A stretch of 64,000 nucleotides of DNA from Azospirillum fermentarium (GTDB taxonomy: Bacteria; Pseudomonadota; Alphaproteobacteria; Azospirillales; Azospirillaceae). Position numbers and translations under genes: made by a program. Location of the stretch: contig NZ_JAOQNH010000001.1 in the NCBI RefSeq assembly GCF_025961205.1, positions 1,760,001-1,824,000 on the forward strand. The letters run 5' to 3'. Shown here in pieces: positions 29,568 to 38,650 of the stretch; the first letter of the stretch is position 1, and the number at the start of each line of letters is the position of its first letter. The notes under the pieces were generated by a model. The model was not told the origin of the DNA and did no database searches. It saw nothing but the letters and a program-made list of their open reading frames with translations.

Positions 29568-29954
29568 ATGGCGAACGTCACTTTCTCCGGTCCCACGCTC
29601 AGCAAGGACATCACCGTGTACGCCGTGGCCGGCGATACCGGCACCCTGCTCAGCCTTGCCAAGAAGCACGAGATTGCCATTCCGTTCCAGTGCCAGGACG
29701 GGGCCTGCGGCTCGTGTCTGGTGAAGGTCACCAACCTGGATACCAACAAGGCGCCGCTGGCCGTGGACCTGACCGAAAAGGAAAAGGTCACGCTGTCGGT
29801 GAACGGCAAGCTGAACAAGGACCGGCTCCAGGCGGCGGAAAACGACCACCGCCCGCCGCCCTACCGTCTGGCGTGCCAGTACATCGTGCGTGACGAAAAC
29901 ATCCTGGTGCAGTTCACCGGCGAACCCGGCGTCGAGATCGACCTGCGCAAGTGA
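29568..29954 (+). CDS. [2Fe-2S] ferredoxin of the Shethna protein II (FeSII) type
   Basis: The 128-residue protein has a plant-type [2Fe-2S] site: Cys42, Cys47, Cys50 (FQCQDGACGSC) and Cys103 (YRLACQ). Length, the LVKVTNLD segment, the long KLNKDRLQ insertion and the ending VQFTGEPG closely match FeSII of Azotobacter vinelandii as I remember it. FeSII binds oxidised nitrogenase and shields it from oxygen. TAAGGAGCG before the ATG is a strong ribosome site. A clear terminator follows, so it is a single-gene unit. I could not find a sigma-54 site upstream. Confidence 0.85.
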   Translation: MANVTFSGPTLSKDITVYAVAGDTGTLLSLAKKHEIAIPFQCQDGACGSCLVKVTNLDTNKAPLAVDLTEKEKVTLSVNGKLNKDRLQAAENDHRPPPYRLACQYIVRDENILVQFTGEPGVEIDLRK

Positions 29955-29959
29955 TGCAC

Positions 29960-29997
29960 GCCCCTCCCGCCGTACCTGTGCGGGGGGAGGGGCTTTT
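29960..29997 (+). terminator. Rho-independent terminator of the FeSII gene
   Basis: GCCCCTCCC (29960-29968) pairs with GGGAGGGGC (29985-29993), followed by TTTT. It starts 5 bp after the ferredoxin stop codon. Confidence 0.88.
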
Positions 29998-30048
29998 GTA
30001 CGGGTTTTGCCCCCTCTCCCCCCGGGGAAAGGGGGAAACCGGGTGTTC

Positions 30049-30096
30049 TTAGAGTGTGATCGGTTCAAACGGAATCGTTTGAAGCGTGAATCACAC
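30049..30096. repeat. Imperfect palindromic intergenic element
   Basis: After a TTAGA start, GTGTGAT (30054-30060) pairs with ATCACAC (30090-30096), and inside it TTCAAACG (30064-30071) pairs with CGTTTGAA (30076-30083). The nested structure resembles the short palindromic elements that are dispersed in alphaproteobacterial genomes. Confidence 0.6.
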
Positions 30097-30111
30097 GGGA
30101 AAGCCAAAAGC

Positions 30112-30155
30112 TTAGAGTCCTTCAGGTGCTTCAATAAGCACCTGAAGGACTCTAA
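30112..30155. repeat. 20-bp perfect inverted repeat overlapping the fliG stop codon
   Basis: Positions 30112-30131 and 30136-30155 are perfect complements around the loop CAAT. The right arm contains the fliG stop (30152-30154, read on the minus strand). On the minus strand the hairpin is followed by GCTTTTGGCTTT, so it can act as the fliG terminator. It shares the TTAGAGT border with the element at 30049. Confidence 0.75.
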
Positions 30156-31174
30156 TAAATGAGGTCGTTCTCGCCGCTGCCTTCGGCGATGACGATTTCG
30201 CCGCGGGCGGCGAGATCCTTGGCAAGCTGGACCATGTACATCTGCGCCTCGTCCACGTCGCGCACGCGCACCGGCCCCATGGCCGCCATGTCTTCGCGCA
30301 GGATCTTGGCCGCGCGTTCGGACATGTTGGAGAAGAACAGATCCTTCAGCGTTTCCGACGCCCCCTTCAGCGCGGTGCCCAGCTTGGTCTTGTCCACCAC
30401 GCGCATCAGCGCCTGCACGCCCGACGGGTCCAGCTTGGACAGATCCTCGAACGTGAACATCAGCGCCTTGATGCGTTCGGCGCTGTCGCGGTTGCGTTCC
30501 TCCAGCGCCGCCATGAAGCGGTGCTCGGTGGTGCGGTCCAGGTTGTTGAAGATTTCCGCCAGCAGTTCGTGGCTGTCGCGCCGGCTGGTGCGGGCCAGGT
30601 TGGTCATGAATTCGGTGCGCAGCGTGCGTTCCACGTCGTCCAGCACTTCCTTCTGCACCGCCTCCATGCGCAGCATGCGCATGATGACTTCCATGGCGAA
30701 GCTTTCCGGCAGCAGCGACAGCACACGGCCCGCGTGTTCGGAGCGGATCTTGGACAGCACCACCGCCACGGTCTGCGGGTATTCGTTCTTCAGGTAGTTG
30801 GCGAGCACCGTTTCGTTCACGTTGCCCAGCTTGTCCCACATGGTGCGGCCGGCGGGACCGCGGATCTCTTCCATTATGGAATCGACCTTGTCCTTGGGCA
30901 GCGTCTTCAGCAGCAGCCGTTCGGTGCTGTCGAAGGTACCGACTAAAGAGCCGGTGGCCGACATCTGTTCGGCGAATTCCACGAACAGGCGTTCGATCAG
31001 GTTGGCCGACACCGTGCCCAGGTTGGCCATCACCTGGGACAGTTCCTTGATCTCTTCGTCGTCCATCATGGAAAAGAGCTTCGACGAATGCTCTTCGCCC
31101 AGTGCCAGCATCATGATCGCCGCTTTCTCAGGCCCCGTAAGGGTGCGGTAATCCTCGCGCACTTTGAGCGCCAT
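30152..31174 (-). CDS. fliG: Flagellar motor switch protein FliG
   Basis: FliG is the C-ring protein that contacts the stator and turns the flagellum. The 340-residue protein has the N-terminal domain ([16 protein letters not shown]), the middle domain with [13 protein letters not shown] (EHPQ-type motif), and a C-terminal torque domain with [11 protein letters not shown] and the charged helix [18 protein letters not shown] before the ATG at 31174 fixes the start. No other flagellar gene lies nearby, so it is an isolated copy, either the only one in the genome or one of several. Confidence 0.93.
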   Translation of the reverse strand: MALKVREDYRTLTGPEKAAIMMLALGEEHSSKLFSMMDDEEIKELSQVMANLGTVSANLIERLFVEFAEQMSATGSLVGTFDSTERLLLKTLPKDKVDSIMEEIRGPAGRTMWDKLGNVNETVLANYLKNEYPQTVAVVLSKIRSEHAGRVLSLLPESFAMEVIMRMLRMEAVQKEVLDDVERTLRTEFMTNLARTSRRDSHELLAEIFNNLDRTTEHRFMAALEERNRDSAERIKALMFTFEDLSKLDPSGVQALMRVVDKTKLGTALKGASETLKDLFFSNMSERAAKILREDMAAMGPVRVRDVDEAQMYMVQLAKDLAARGEIVIAEGSGENDLIY

Positions 31175-31311
31175 GCCCCAACCTCCAACAGAACGACAGC
31201 CGGCGGCGGGCCTTGCCCATGACCGCCCGGCGGGCATGGATTATTGCGAAAACGGGTCCGCCCGTCCATGCCCCGCCCGATACCAATGGGAAATATGTGT
31301 GGGGCGGGTGG

Positions 31312-33771
31312 CTAGAGGTCCAGCCGCCTTTGCTGTTCTTTCGGAGATGGAGGGGCCAGTTCCGGCATCGCCTCGGCCACCAGCTCGGCGGCGGCCTGCT
31401 CCAGAAGCTCGTCGGTGGCGCTGCCCGCCACCCGTTCCCGCCCGATCTCCAGGATCACCGGCACGGCCAGCGGCGAGATGCGGTCGAGATCCTTGGTCAC
31501 GATCCGCCCCCGCACGCGGGCCAGGAAATCGCTCAGGCGCCGCACGTCGGTCAGCCCGCCCGCCGCATCGGCCCGCGTGGCCCGCAGCAGCACATGCCCC
31601 GGATCGTGCCGCCGCAGCACGTCGTAGATCAGGTCGGAGGAAAAGGTCACCTGCCGCCCGGTCTTCTCCTGCCCCGGATGGCGGCGGTCGATGACGCCCG
31701 TGATCAGCGCCACGTTGCGGAAGGTGCGGCGGAGCATGGAGGATTCGTCCATCCATTCCTCCAGATCGTCGCCCAGCATGTCCTGGTCGAACAGCGCGTC
31801 CATGTCGGGAGGGGTGCGCAGGCTCCACACCGCCAGCACGTAATCGGTGGCGACGAAGCCCAGCGGCCCGGCGCCCAGGCGCTCCATCCGCCGGGTCAGC
31901 AGCATCCCCAGCGTCTGGTGGGCGTTGCGCCCCTCGAAGGCATAGGCCACCAGAAAGCGCTTGCCCCGGTGGGGGAAGGTTTCCACCAGCAGCCCGTCGC
32001 GTCCCGGCAGCACCGACCGCCAGCGCTGGAGCCGCAGCCATTCCCGCACCGCCTCGGGCAGCCCGTCCCACGCGGCGGGGTCGGCCAGCAGACCGCGCAC
32101 CCGCTCCGCCAGATGGGTGGACAGCGGCAGCCGCCCGCCGGCATAGACCGGCACCGCCGGGTCGCCGCTGCCGCCCTTGGACACCACCGCCTCCATCTCC
32201 CGCACGCCGACGAAGGTGACGATCTGGCCGGCAAAGGCGAAGGTGTCGCCGGGCGTCAGGCCCTGGATGAAATACTCCTCCACCTCCCCCAGCACCGGGC
32301 CGCGGTTCAGGCGCACGCGCAGCATGGGTTCCTGCACGATGGTGCCGGCGTTCAGGCGGTATTGCCGCGTGACCTGCACCGACGCCACCGCCCACCGCCC
32401 ATCCTCGCGCTGCGCCAGCCGGCGGAACCGGTCGTAGCTGCCCAGGGCGTAGCCGCCGGTCGCCACGAAATCCAGCACGTCGTCGAAATCGTCGCGGGGC
32501 AGGCCGGCGTAGGGGGCGGCGCTCACCACCTCCTCATACAGGCCGTCGGCGTCGAAGGGGGTGGCGCAGCCCATGCCCAGAATGTGCTGGGCCAGCACGT
32601 CCAGCCCGCCGGGCCGCGGCGGGTCGCCGTCCAGCGTGTGGTCACGCACCGCGTCCGCCGCCGCCCGGCATTCCAGCACCTCGAAGCGGTTGCCGGGAAC
32701 CAGCAGGGCGCGGCTGGGGTCGTCCAGGCGGTGGTTGGCCCGCCCGATGCGCTGGACCAGCCGGCTCGCCCCCTTCGGCGCCCCCATCTGCACCACCAGA
32801 TCCACCGACGCCCAGTCGATGCCCATGTCCAGCGAGGATGTGGCGACCACCGCGCGCAGATCGCCCCGCGCCATGGCCGCCTCCACCTTGCGCCGCTGTT
32901 CCGGGGCCAGCGAGCCGTGGTGCAGGGCGATGGGCAGGGTGTCGTCGTTGATCCGCCACAGGGCCTGGAAGACCAGTTCGGCCTGGGCGCGGGTGTTGAC
33001 GAAGACCAGCACCGTGCGGTGGCGGCGGATTTCCTCGTAGACTTCCTTCAGGGCGTGCATGGCCATGTGCCCGGCCCACGGCAGCCGTTCGCGGGTGTCG
33101 AGGATGTCCACCCGCGGCTCGGCCCCGGCCCGGCCCTGGATCAGCCGCACATCGCCCCCGTCCGCATGGCCGGTGCGCGACAGCCACGCCAGCAGGTGCG
33201 CCGGCTCCGCCACCGTGGCCGACAGCCCCACCCGCCGGGCCGCCGGGGCCAGCCGCCCCAGCCGCGCCAGCCCCAGCGCCAGCAGGTCGCCGCGCTTGGT
33301 GCCGGCCAGCGCGTGCAGTTCATCCACGATCACGGCGCGCAAGGGGCGGAAGATGTCGCCCGCGTCGGGGTACGACAGCAGCAGCGCCAGGCTTTCCGGC
33401 GTGGTCATCAGGATGTGCGGCGGGTGGGCGCGCTGGCGCCGCCGCTTGGCCTCCGGCGTGTCGCCGGTGCGGGTCTCGGCGCGGATGGGCAGGCGCATTT
33501 CCGCCGCCGGGATCTCCAGATTGCGCTGGACGTCCACCGCCAGCGCCTTCAGGGGCGAGATGTAGAGGGTGTGCAGCCCGTCGCGGGGCCGCTCCGACAA
33601 CTCGATCAGGGTGGCGAGAAATCCCGCCAGCGTCTTGCCGCCGCCGGTGGGGGCGATGAGCAGGCTGCTGGCGCCGTCGGCGGCGGCCTGGACCATGGCG
33701 ATCTGATGGGCGTGCGGCTCCCACCCGCGGGTGCGGAACCAGCCGAGGATGTTGGGGGGGATCAGCGTCAT
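31312..33771 (-). CDS. Ligase-associated DNA damage response DEXH-box helicase (Lhr-like)
   Basis: The 819-residue superfamily 2 helicase has Walker A APTGGGKTLAGF, the DELH box (VIVDELHAL), motif III LSATVAEP, motif VI VQRIGRANHRL, and the long Lhr-type C-terminal region. It matches the helicase of the ligase-associated repair cluster (with LigB-type ligase, exonuclease and PdeM), thought to process damaged DNA ends. PdeM lies at 28749 on the same strand, but fliG and a ferredoxin gene separate them. The ATG at 33771 gives the expected N-terminus MTLIPPNILGWF. Confidence 0.93.
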   Translation of the reverse strand: MTLIPPNILGWFRTRGWEPHAHQIAMVQAAADGASSLLIAPTGGGKTLAGFLATLIELSERPRDGLHTLYISPLKALAVDVQRNLEIPAAEMRLPIRAETRTGDTPEAKRRRQRAHPPHILMTTPESLALLLSYPDAGDIFRPLRAVIVDELHALAGTKRGDLLALGLARLGRLAPAARRVGLSATVAEPAHLLAWLSRTGHADGGDVRLIQGRAGAEPRVDILDTRERLPWAGHMAMHALKEVYEEIRRHRTVLVFVNTRAQAELVFQALWRINDDTLPIALHHGSLAPEQRRKVEAAMARGDLRAVVATSSLDMGIDWASVDLVVQMGAPKGASRLVQRIGRANHRLDDPSRALLVPGNRFEVLECRAAADAVRDHTLDGDPPRPGGLDVLAQHILGMGCATPFDADGLYEEVVSAAPYAGLPRDDFDDVLDFVATGGYALGSYDRFRRLAQREDGRWAVASVQVTRQYRLNAGTIVQEPMLRVRLNRGPVLGEVEEYFIQGLTPGDTFAFAGQIVTFVGVREMEAVVSKGGSGDPAVPVYAGGRLPLSTHLAERVRGLLADPAAWDGLPEAVREWLRLQRWRSVLPGRDGLLVETFPHRGKRFLVAYAFEGRNAHQTLGMLLTRRMERLGAGPLGFVATDYVLAVWSLRTPPDMDALFDQDMLGDDLEEWMDESSMLRRTFRNVALITGVIDRRHPGQEKTGRQVTFSSDLIYDVLRRHDPGHVLLRATRADAAGGLTDVRRLSDFLARVRGRIVTKDLDRISPLAVPVILEIGRERVAGSATDELLEQAAAELVAEAMPELAPPSPKEQQRRLDL

Positions 33772-33884
33772 GATGCTATTCGGAAGGGGTACACCCTCAC
33801 CTTACGTGTTTCAGAGCTGTTCATGTCACTGATTGTCGCGCTATCGTTGTGGCTGGTCGGGGGTGGCATCCTGAGGAGAGGCAG

Positions 33885-34307
33885 ATGTACTCGAACAAGG
33901 AAATCAACGATATCAATGGCGTGAGGCGGCATGGGAGCAATTATACCCCGACCACGTTCGTCGGGCTGGTCGAAATGCAGACCCAGATGGCCCATAGCCG
34001 TACCTCCTCTTTCCCCAGCACGAGCGGCGGGGGAGGGCCTATGTTCAACGACGGTGAATTCGGGATCTTCGCCCGGATTTTGCTGTTCCTCAGCCGCCTT
34101 GCGACCTTTCCCGCCTCCCTCTACGCGGCATGGCTGTTCTGGTCGTACATGGTGAAACATGTGACGGTCGGGCAGGGGTGGGCGTTCTTCAACCTGTTGC
34201 TCCTGCCGGTCCTGTCCGGCATCGTCGGCCTGGGCCTGGTGATGATTCTGGGCGATGCGCTTATCAAAATGGTGATGCGCCGGTTCCCCCGGGTGTTTCT
34301 GGCCTGA
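33885..34307 (+). CDS. Unknown small membrane protein
   Basis: The 140-residue protein has a polar N-terminal half with a serine- and glycine-rich stretch (SFPSTSGGGG), then two predicted membrane segments, about 64-92 (ARILLFLSRLATFPASLYAA and following) and about 104-127 (FFNLLLLPVLSGIVGLGLVM). It ends in a basic tail, KMVMRRFPRVFLA. GAGGAG before the ATG at 33885 is an excellent ribosome site. I recognise no family. It lies 135 bp upstream of a rhomboid protease gene on the same strand. Confidence 0.75.
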   Translation: MYSNKEINDINGVRRHGSNYTPTTFVGLVEMQTQMAHSRTSSFPSTSGGGGPMFNDGEFGIFARILLFLSRLATFPASLYAAWLFWSYMVKHVTVGQGWAFFNLLLLPVLSGIVGLGLVMILGDALIKMVMRRFPRVFLA

Positions 34308-34442
34308 TTGGGGCTGCACCGGGGGCATTGCTGCCGGAAACATTTTCCCGCTCCCCGCCGGACCCTATATCAGGACGGATGCCACTGTTGCGCCGCGGCG
34401 CGCACCGGTCCGGCAATTTTCGGGGAGGCGAGGGAGCAGCCC

Positions 34443-35249
34443 ATGGTCTGGGTGGCGGTCGGGGCCGGCAATCCGCTGCGCCATATCCCTGTGGCCTATG
34501 TCAACCGCGGGCTGATCATGCTCTGCGTGGTGGCGTTCGTGCTGGGGCCGCTGCCGGACAAGTACGCCTTTCTGCCCGCCTATCTGTTCGGCACGCCCGA
34601 GATGCCGGGGCTGATGTCCTTGGGGGATGGGCTGCTGGGGCTGGCGGGCCATGTGTTCATCCACGCCGACCCCATCCACATCGTGACCAACATGGTGGCG
34701 CTGTGGATCTTCGGCGACAATGTGGAGGACGCGCTGGGCCATGGGCGCTACCTGCTGTTCTTCTTTCTGTGCGCCGCCGCCGGGGCGCTGGCCGAAGGGG
34801 CCATGACGGTGGAGCCGCTGCGCCCGTTGGTGGGGGCCAGCGGCGCCATATCGGGGGTGATGGGGGCCTATCTGCTGCTGCACCCCCACGCGCGTATCCT
34901 GGTGTTGCTGTTCCTGCGCATTCCGGTGCTGTTGCCGGCCTCGGTCCTGGTGGGCGGGGATCTGGCGGCCAACGTGGCGATGGTGCTGCTGCGTCCCCAC
35001 GGCGCCGCGGTGGACGATGTGGCGTGGTGGGCGCATCTGGGCGGATTCGCCGCCGGCATGGCGCTGGTCACGGTGATGCGGCGGGCGGGGGTGCCGCTGT
35101 TCCATCCGCCCGGCGCCTATCCCCCGGTGCCGTTCCCGCGGCTCCAGCGGATCGTGCCCGATTTCTTCGGCCCCCACGGCCCCCGGCGGGCGGCGGGAAA
35201 GGCGGCGGTCTATCTGGGGATCGTGGCGCTGCTGATCTGGACGCTGTAG
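34443..35249 (+). CDS. Rhomboid family intramembrane serine protease
   Basis: The 268-residue protein has at least six membrane segments. The catalytic dyad is Ser133 in VGASGAISGVMGAY and His198 in WWAHLGGFAAGMAL. The conserved HIVTNMVALWIFGDN segment (membrane segment 2) supplies oxyanion residues. Rhomboids cleave single-span membrane proteins inside the bilayer. The ATG at 34443 follows GAGGGAG. The next gene, mtnP, starts 93 bp later and is probably unrelated. The natural substrate is unknown. Confidence 0.93.
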   Translation: MVWVAVGAGNPLRHIPVAYVNRGLIMLCVVAFVLGPLPDKYAFLPAYLFGTPEMPGLMSLGDGLLGLAGHVFIHADPIHIVTNMVALWIFGDNVEDALGHGRYLLFFFLCAAAGALAEGAMTVEPLRPLVGASGAISGVMGAYLLLHPHARILVLLFLRIPVLLPASVLVGGDLAANVAMVLLRPHGAAVDDVAWWAHLGGFAAGMALVTVMRRAGVPLFHPPGAYPPVPFPRLQRIVPDFFGPHGPRRAAGKAAVYLGIVALLIWTL

Positions 35250-35342
35250 CCGCAACCGCTTGCACCCGGACGCCCAAGCTGGAACACTGCGGCCCACGAA
35301 CGGCGCCCGGCGCCCCCTTTTTCGACGTGAAAGGCAGAGACG

Positions 35343-36227
<885 letters not shown>

Positions 36228-36293
36228 AGGGAAACGTTCCGATCCCGAGGGCGTTGGGATAAGCTGGAACCCTCAGGAGGGATGGTGGGTGCT

Positions 36294-36491
36294 ATGAGCA
36301 AGGATGGCGAAGTGCTGATGGAGTTTCACCGCATCGGCACCTACATGAAGGCGGTGGCGATCGACCCGGTAACCGGAACCGAGGTGTCGGTTGTCGGCCC
36401 CGCCACCGGGGGGCAGGAGATGCTGCGCCGCACCGCCATCAACAAGCTGCGCTATGTGCTCCAGAAACAGGCCGGGGCCAAGCCCCGCTGA
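36294..36491 (+). CDS. DUF6898 family small protein
   Basis: This 65-residue protein starts MSKDGEVLMEFHRIGTYMKA and continues with IDPVTGTEVSVVGP, the pattern of DUF6898, a small cytosolic family conserved in Rhodospirillales with no known role. AGGAGG at about 36275 could also serve a GTG at 36285 or an ATG at 36282, so up to four extra residues are possible. It follows mtnP by 66 bp and may be co-transcribed with it. Confidence 0.78.
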   Translation: MSKDGEVLMEFHRIGTYMKAVAIDPVTGTEVSVVGPATGGQEMLRRTAINKLRYVLQKQAGAKPR

Positions 36492-36554
36492 CCGGCGGAC
36501 CCTCTCATTTCGGTTCCGGTCAAGGCATCAAGACTGAAATCAAGGAAGAACGCG

Positions 36555-36911
36555 ATGCGTCGAACGGTCTTCGCACTGGTTGTTGTGTCCCTGGCCCAGG
36601 TTCTGCCGGCGGCGGCGGGAAGCCTGTCGTCCCCCACCAATCTGGTGGGCGGGGCGGCCCCCGGGGGGGCTGCATCCATGGCTTCACCGGCGTGTGCCAA
36701 GCCCGGCATGCCGGCGTGCATGAACGACGCGGCCACCTTCACCAACGCCGACCGCATGACGCAGTGCCAGGGGGAAGTGCGCGACTATGTGGACCGCTCC
36801 ATGGCCTATCTGCAGTGCCTGTCCAACGAGCATCAGAACGCCGGCCAGGAGCTGAGCCGGAACGTGGACCGTTTCAACTGCCGTCTGTCGGGCAGCCGCA
36901 CCTGCGGTTGA
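36555..36911 (+). CDS. Hypothetical exported cysteine-containing protein
   Basis: The 118-residue protein has a signal peptide (about 1-21, MRRTVFALVVVSLAQVLP then AAAG) and an alanine- and glycine-rich linker. The mature domain has six cysteines: CAKPGMPAC, QCQGEVRDY, QCLSNEH, NCRLSGSRTC. They could form disulfides in the periplasm, perhaps as substrates of the DsbA-like protein of this genome. I recognise no family. Confidence 0.7.
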   Translation: MRRTVFALVVVSLAQVLPAAAGSLSSPTNLVGGAAPGGAASMASPACAKPGMPACMNDAATFTNADRMTQCQGEVRDYVDRSMAYLQCLSNEHQNAGQELSRNVDRFNCRLSGSRTCG

Positions 36912-36929
36912 GGTGCGGGGGCGGCGCCG

Positions 36930-36967
36930 GACGCCGCCTCCCATATAAGACGCCGCCTCCCATATAA
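36930..36967 (+). repeat. Perfect tandem duplication of 19 bp
   Basis: GACGCCGCCTCCCATATAA occurs at 36930-36948 and again at 36949-36967 without a spacer. It looks like a recent slippage product between the exported-protein gene and its terminator. Confidence 0.85.
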
Positions 36968-36985
36968 TAGGTGTGCGAATCAAAA

Positions 36986-37017
36986 GGGCCGCCCCGGCAG
37001 AGAGGGCGGCCCTTTTT
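36986..37017 (+). terminator. Rho-independent terminator, probably bidirectional
   Basis: GGGCCGCCC (36986-36994) pairs with GGGCGGCCC (37004-37012) and is followed by TTTTT. AAAA precedes the stem, so the hairpin can also work for the minus-strand mucR transcript. Confidence 0.9.
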
Positions 37018-37122
37018 GATGGTGGCGGCTTATGGGACCGTGCTGCTTGTTCCGGTCCCGCCGGCTATCATCTTTCAGTGGCAAATCCGGCGCGATGGAC
37101 AGCCGGAAACGTAGGCGGTGCC

Positions 37123-37560
37123 TTAATCGTCACGCCCCGAGCGCCCGGAGCTGCGGCCCAGGCCGATGCGCTTGGCGAATTCCGACCGCTGCGCGGCGTA
37201 ATTGGGCGCCACCATCGGGTAATCCGCCGGCAGACCCCAGCGGGCACGGTATTCGTCGGGAGACATGTTGTAGGTCGAGCGAAGATGACGCTTGAGCATC
37301 TTCAGCTTCTTCCCGTCTTCCAGGCAGACAATATATTCGGGCGTCACCGATTTACGGATCGGAACCGCCGGTTTCAGCGGTTCGGGAGACACTTCACGCG
37401 GCGCAGCGCTCAACCCGGTCAACGACGAAAACACCGTGACAATAACCTCGGGAATCTGCTGGGCCGGCAGCACGTTTTTGCTGACATAGGCCGAAACGAT
37501 ATCGGCCGTCATGCGCAGCAGCGCGTTGTCGGCGACATCGGGGCGGAGCTGGTCACTCAT
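37123..37560 (-). CDS. mucR: MucR/Ros family transcriptional regulator
   Basis: The 145-residue protein is a Ros/MucR zinc-finger-type regulator, which silences exopolysaccharide, motility and virulence genes in alphaproteobacteria and binds AT-rich DNA. The DNA-binding region reads CLEDGKKLKMLKRHL, then MSPDEYRARWGLPADYPMVA. The Cys, Asp and first His of the zinc site are visible, but the usual second His (as in HLTTHYN) is Thr here, so zinc binding may differ. The upstream region is AT-rich, which suits autoregulation. Confidence 0.92.
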   Translation of the reverse strand: MSDQLRPDVADNALLRMTADIVSAYVSKNVLPAQQIPEVIVTVFSSLTGLSAAPREVSPEPLKPAVPIRKSVTPEYIVCLEDGKKLKMLKRHLRSTYNMSPDEYRARWGLPADYPMVAPNYAAQRSEFAKRIGLGRSSGRSGRDD

Positions 37561-38180
37561 TGCCTAGTGTCCTGGGTTTTTCGTTTTGGCAGTCTGAACC
37601 AAATTGCATACCGTGATTTTAGTGTCAATAAAATTTCTATGGGGCTCCAGATATATTGATTATTCTGACCAGAACTAAGGCGTCATCGGCAAATCAGACG
37701 TTTCTCAATATGGTACGGGGTGTCTCCTCGTAACGGAGGGATAATGCCTCAGTAGTGGCCGGTGACACGGCTTCTGCGGCCTGCACGGCAGCGGTAATTA
37801 CCGGAAAACGGCTTGAACGGCGAATCGTCGTGATCCTATTTCGTATAACCGGCCCGCTATTTTCACACGCCGCGGGATGGAGGCGGCCGTGGTTTCCCTG
37901 ATGGGTTTTTCTCGCGGTGCAACACGGTGTTTTGCGGGTGCTTCGGCGGCTTTGCTGCAGCTCTGCGGGGCTGGTCTGCGCCTGCGTGGGGTGCCCGCCG
38001 CCGTGGTTCCCGTGTAGGGAATGTGTGTCGAACTGGTGAACGGGGGCGACATCTGGTAGTCTGCGGCCACTTTTCCGGCGTATACGGCCGTTGCGCCGAA
38101 GAAACCGGTGCCCCCCGTGCCTGCCTGTGCCCACGAGCCCCGAGCGTCTTTCGTTGTGATGAGTCTGGAGTAAGAGCGAG
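37561..38180. other. 620-bp intergenic region between mucR and rpiB
   Basis: No gene is supported here. The half next to mucR (37561-37720) is AT-rich and a plausible MucR binding and promoter region. The half next to rpiB is GC-rich, with several short inverted repeats. It could carry a long rpiB leader or a small RNA, but I cannot match it to a known RNA family. Confidence 0.5.
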
Positions 38181-38618
38181 ATGAGCGAGAAGACCGTTGC
38201 CCTGGCGTCCGACCACGCCGGCACCGCCCTGAAGGCCGAGCTGAAGGACTGGCTGGCCGCACAGGGCTATGCCGTCGCCGATCTGGGCACCCATGGGCCG
38301 GAATCCGTGGATTACCCCGATTACGCCGATGCCGTCGCCGCCGCGATTCGGGATGGCAAGGCCGAACGCGGCGTCTTGATCTGCGGCTCGGGCATCGGTA
38401 TCAGCATCGCCGCCAACCGGCACCGCCACATCCGCGCGGCGCTGTGCGGCGACGTCACCTCCGCCCGGCTGTCGCGCGAGCACAACGACGCCAACGTTCT
38501 GGTGCTGGGCGCGCGGGTGACGGGGCCGGAGGTGGCCCGTGACTGCCTCAGTGTCTTCCTCGCAACCGCCTTTGCCGGCGGCGAGCGCCACGAGCGCCGC
38601 GTCGCCAAGCTGGGCTGA
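38181..38618 (+). CDS. rpiB: Ribose-5-phosphate isomerase B
   Basis: RpiB interconverts ribose 5-phosphate and ribulose 5-phosphate. The 145-residue protein has [15 protein letters not shown] at the N-terminus, the phosphate-binding [17 protein letters not shown] with the active-site Cys, and [16 protein letters not shown]. It heads a run with glyA 32 bp downstream, a common alphaproteobacterial order (rpiB-glyA-nrdR-ribD). Ribulose 5-phosphate is also the substrate of the DHBP synthase encoded at 42385. Confidence 0.95.
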   Translation: MSEKTVALASDHAGTALKAELKDWLAAQGYAVADLGTHGPESVDYPDYADAVAAAIRDGKAERGVLICGSGIGISIAANRHRHIRAALCGDVTSARLSREHNDANVLVLGARVTGPEVARDCLSVFLATAFAGGERHERRVAKLG

Positions 38619-38650
38619 GGACCGTTTCGTATCTCCAGGAGCCGCCACCG

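Noticed and set aside
38080-38120. Glycine riboswitch before rpiB-glyA
   Set aside because: GCGCCGAAGAAACCGG shares only a short piece with the glycine aptamer core, and the paired stems are absent.
37927-38184. Small plus-strand frame ending at rpiB
   Set aside because: It has no ribosome site, atypical residue use (Cys-, Arg- and Gly-rich) and no domain. It lies in the likely rpiB leader.
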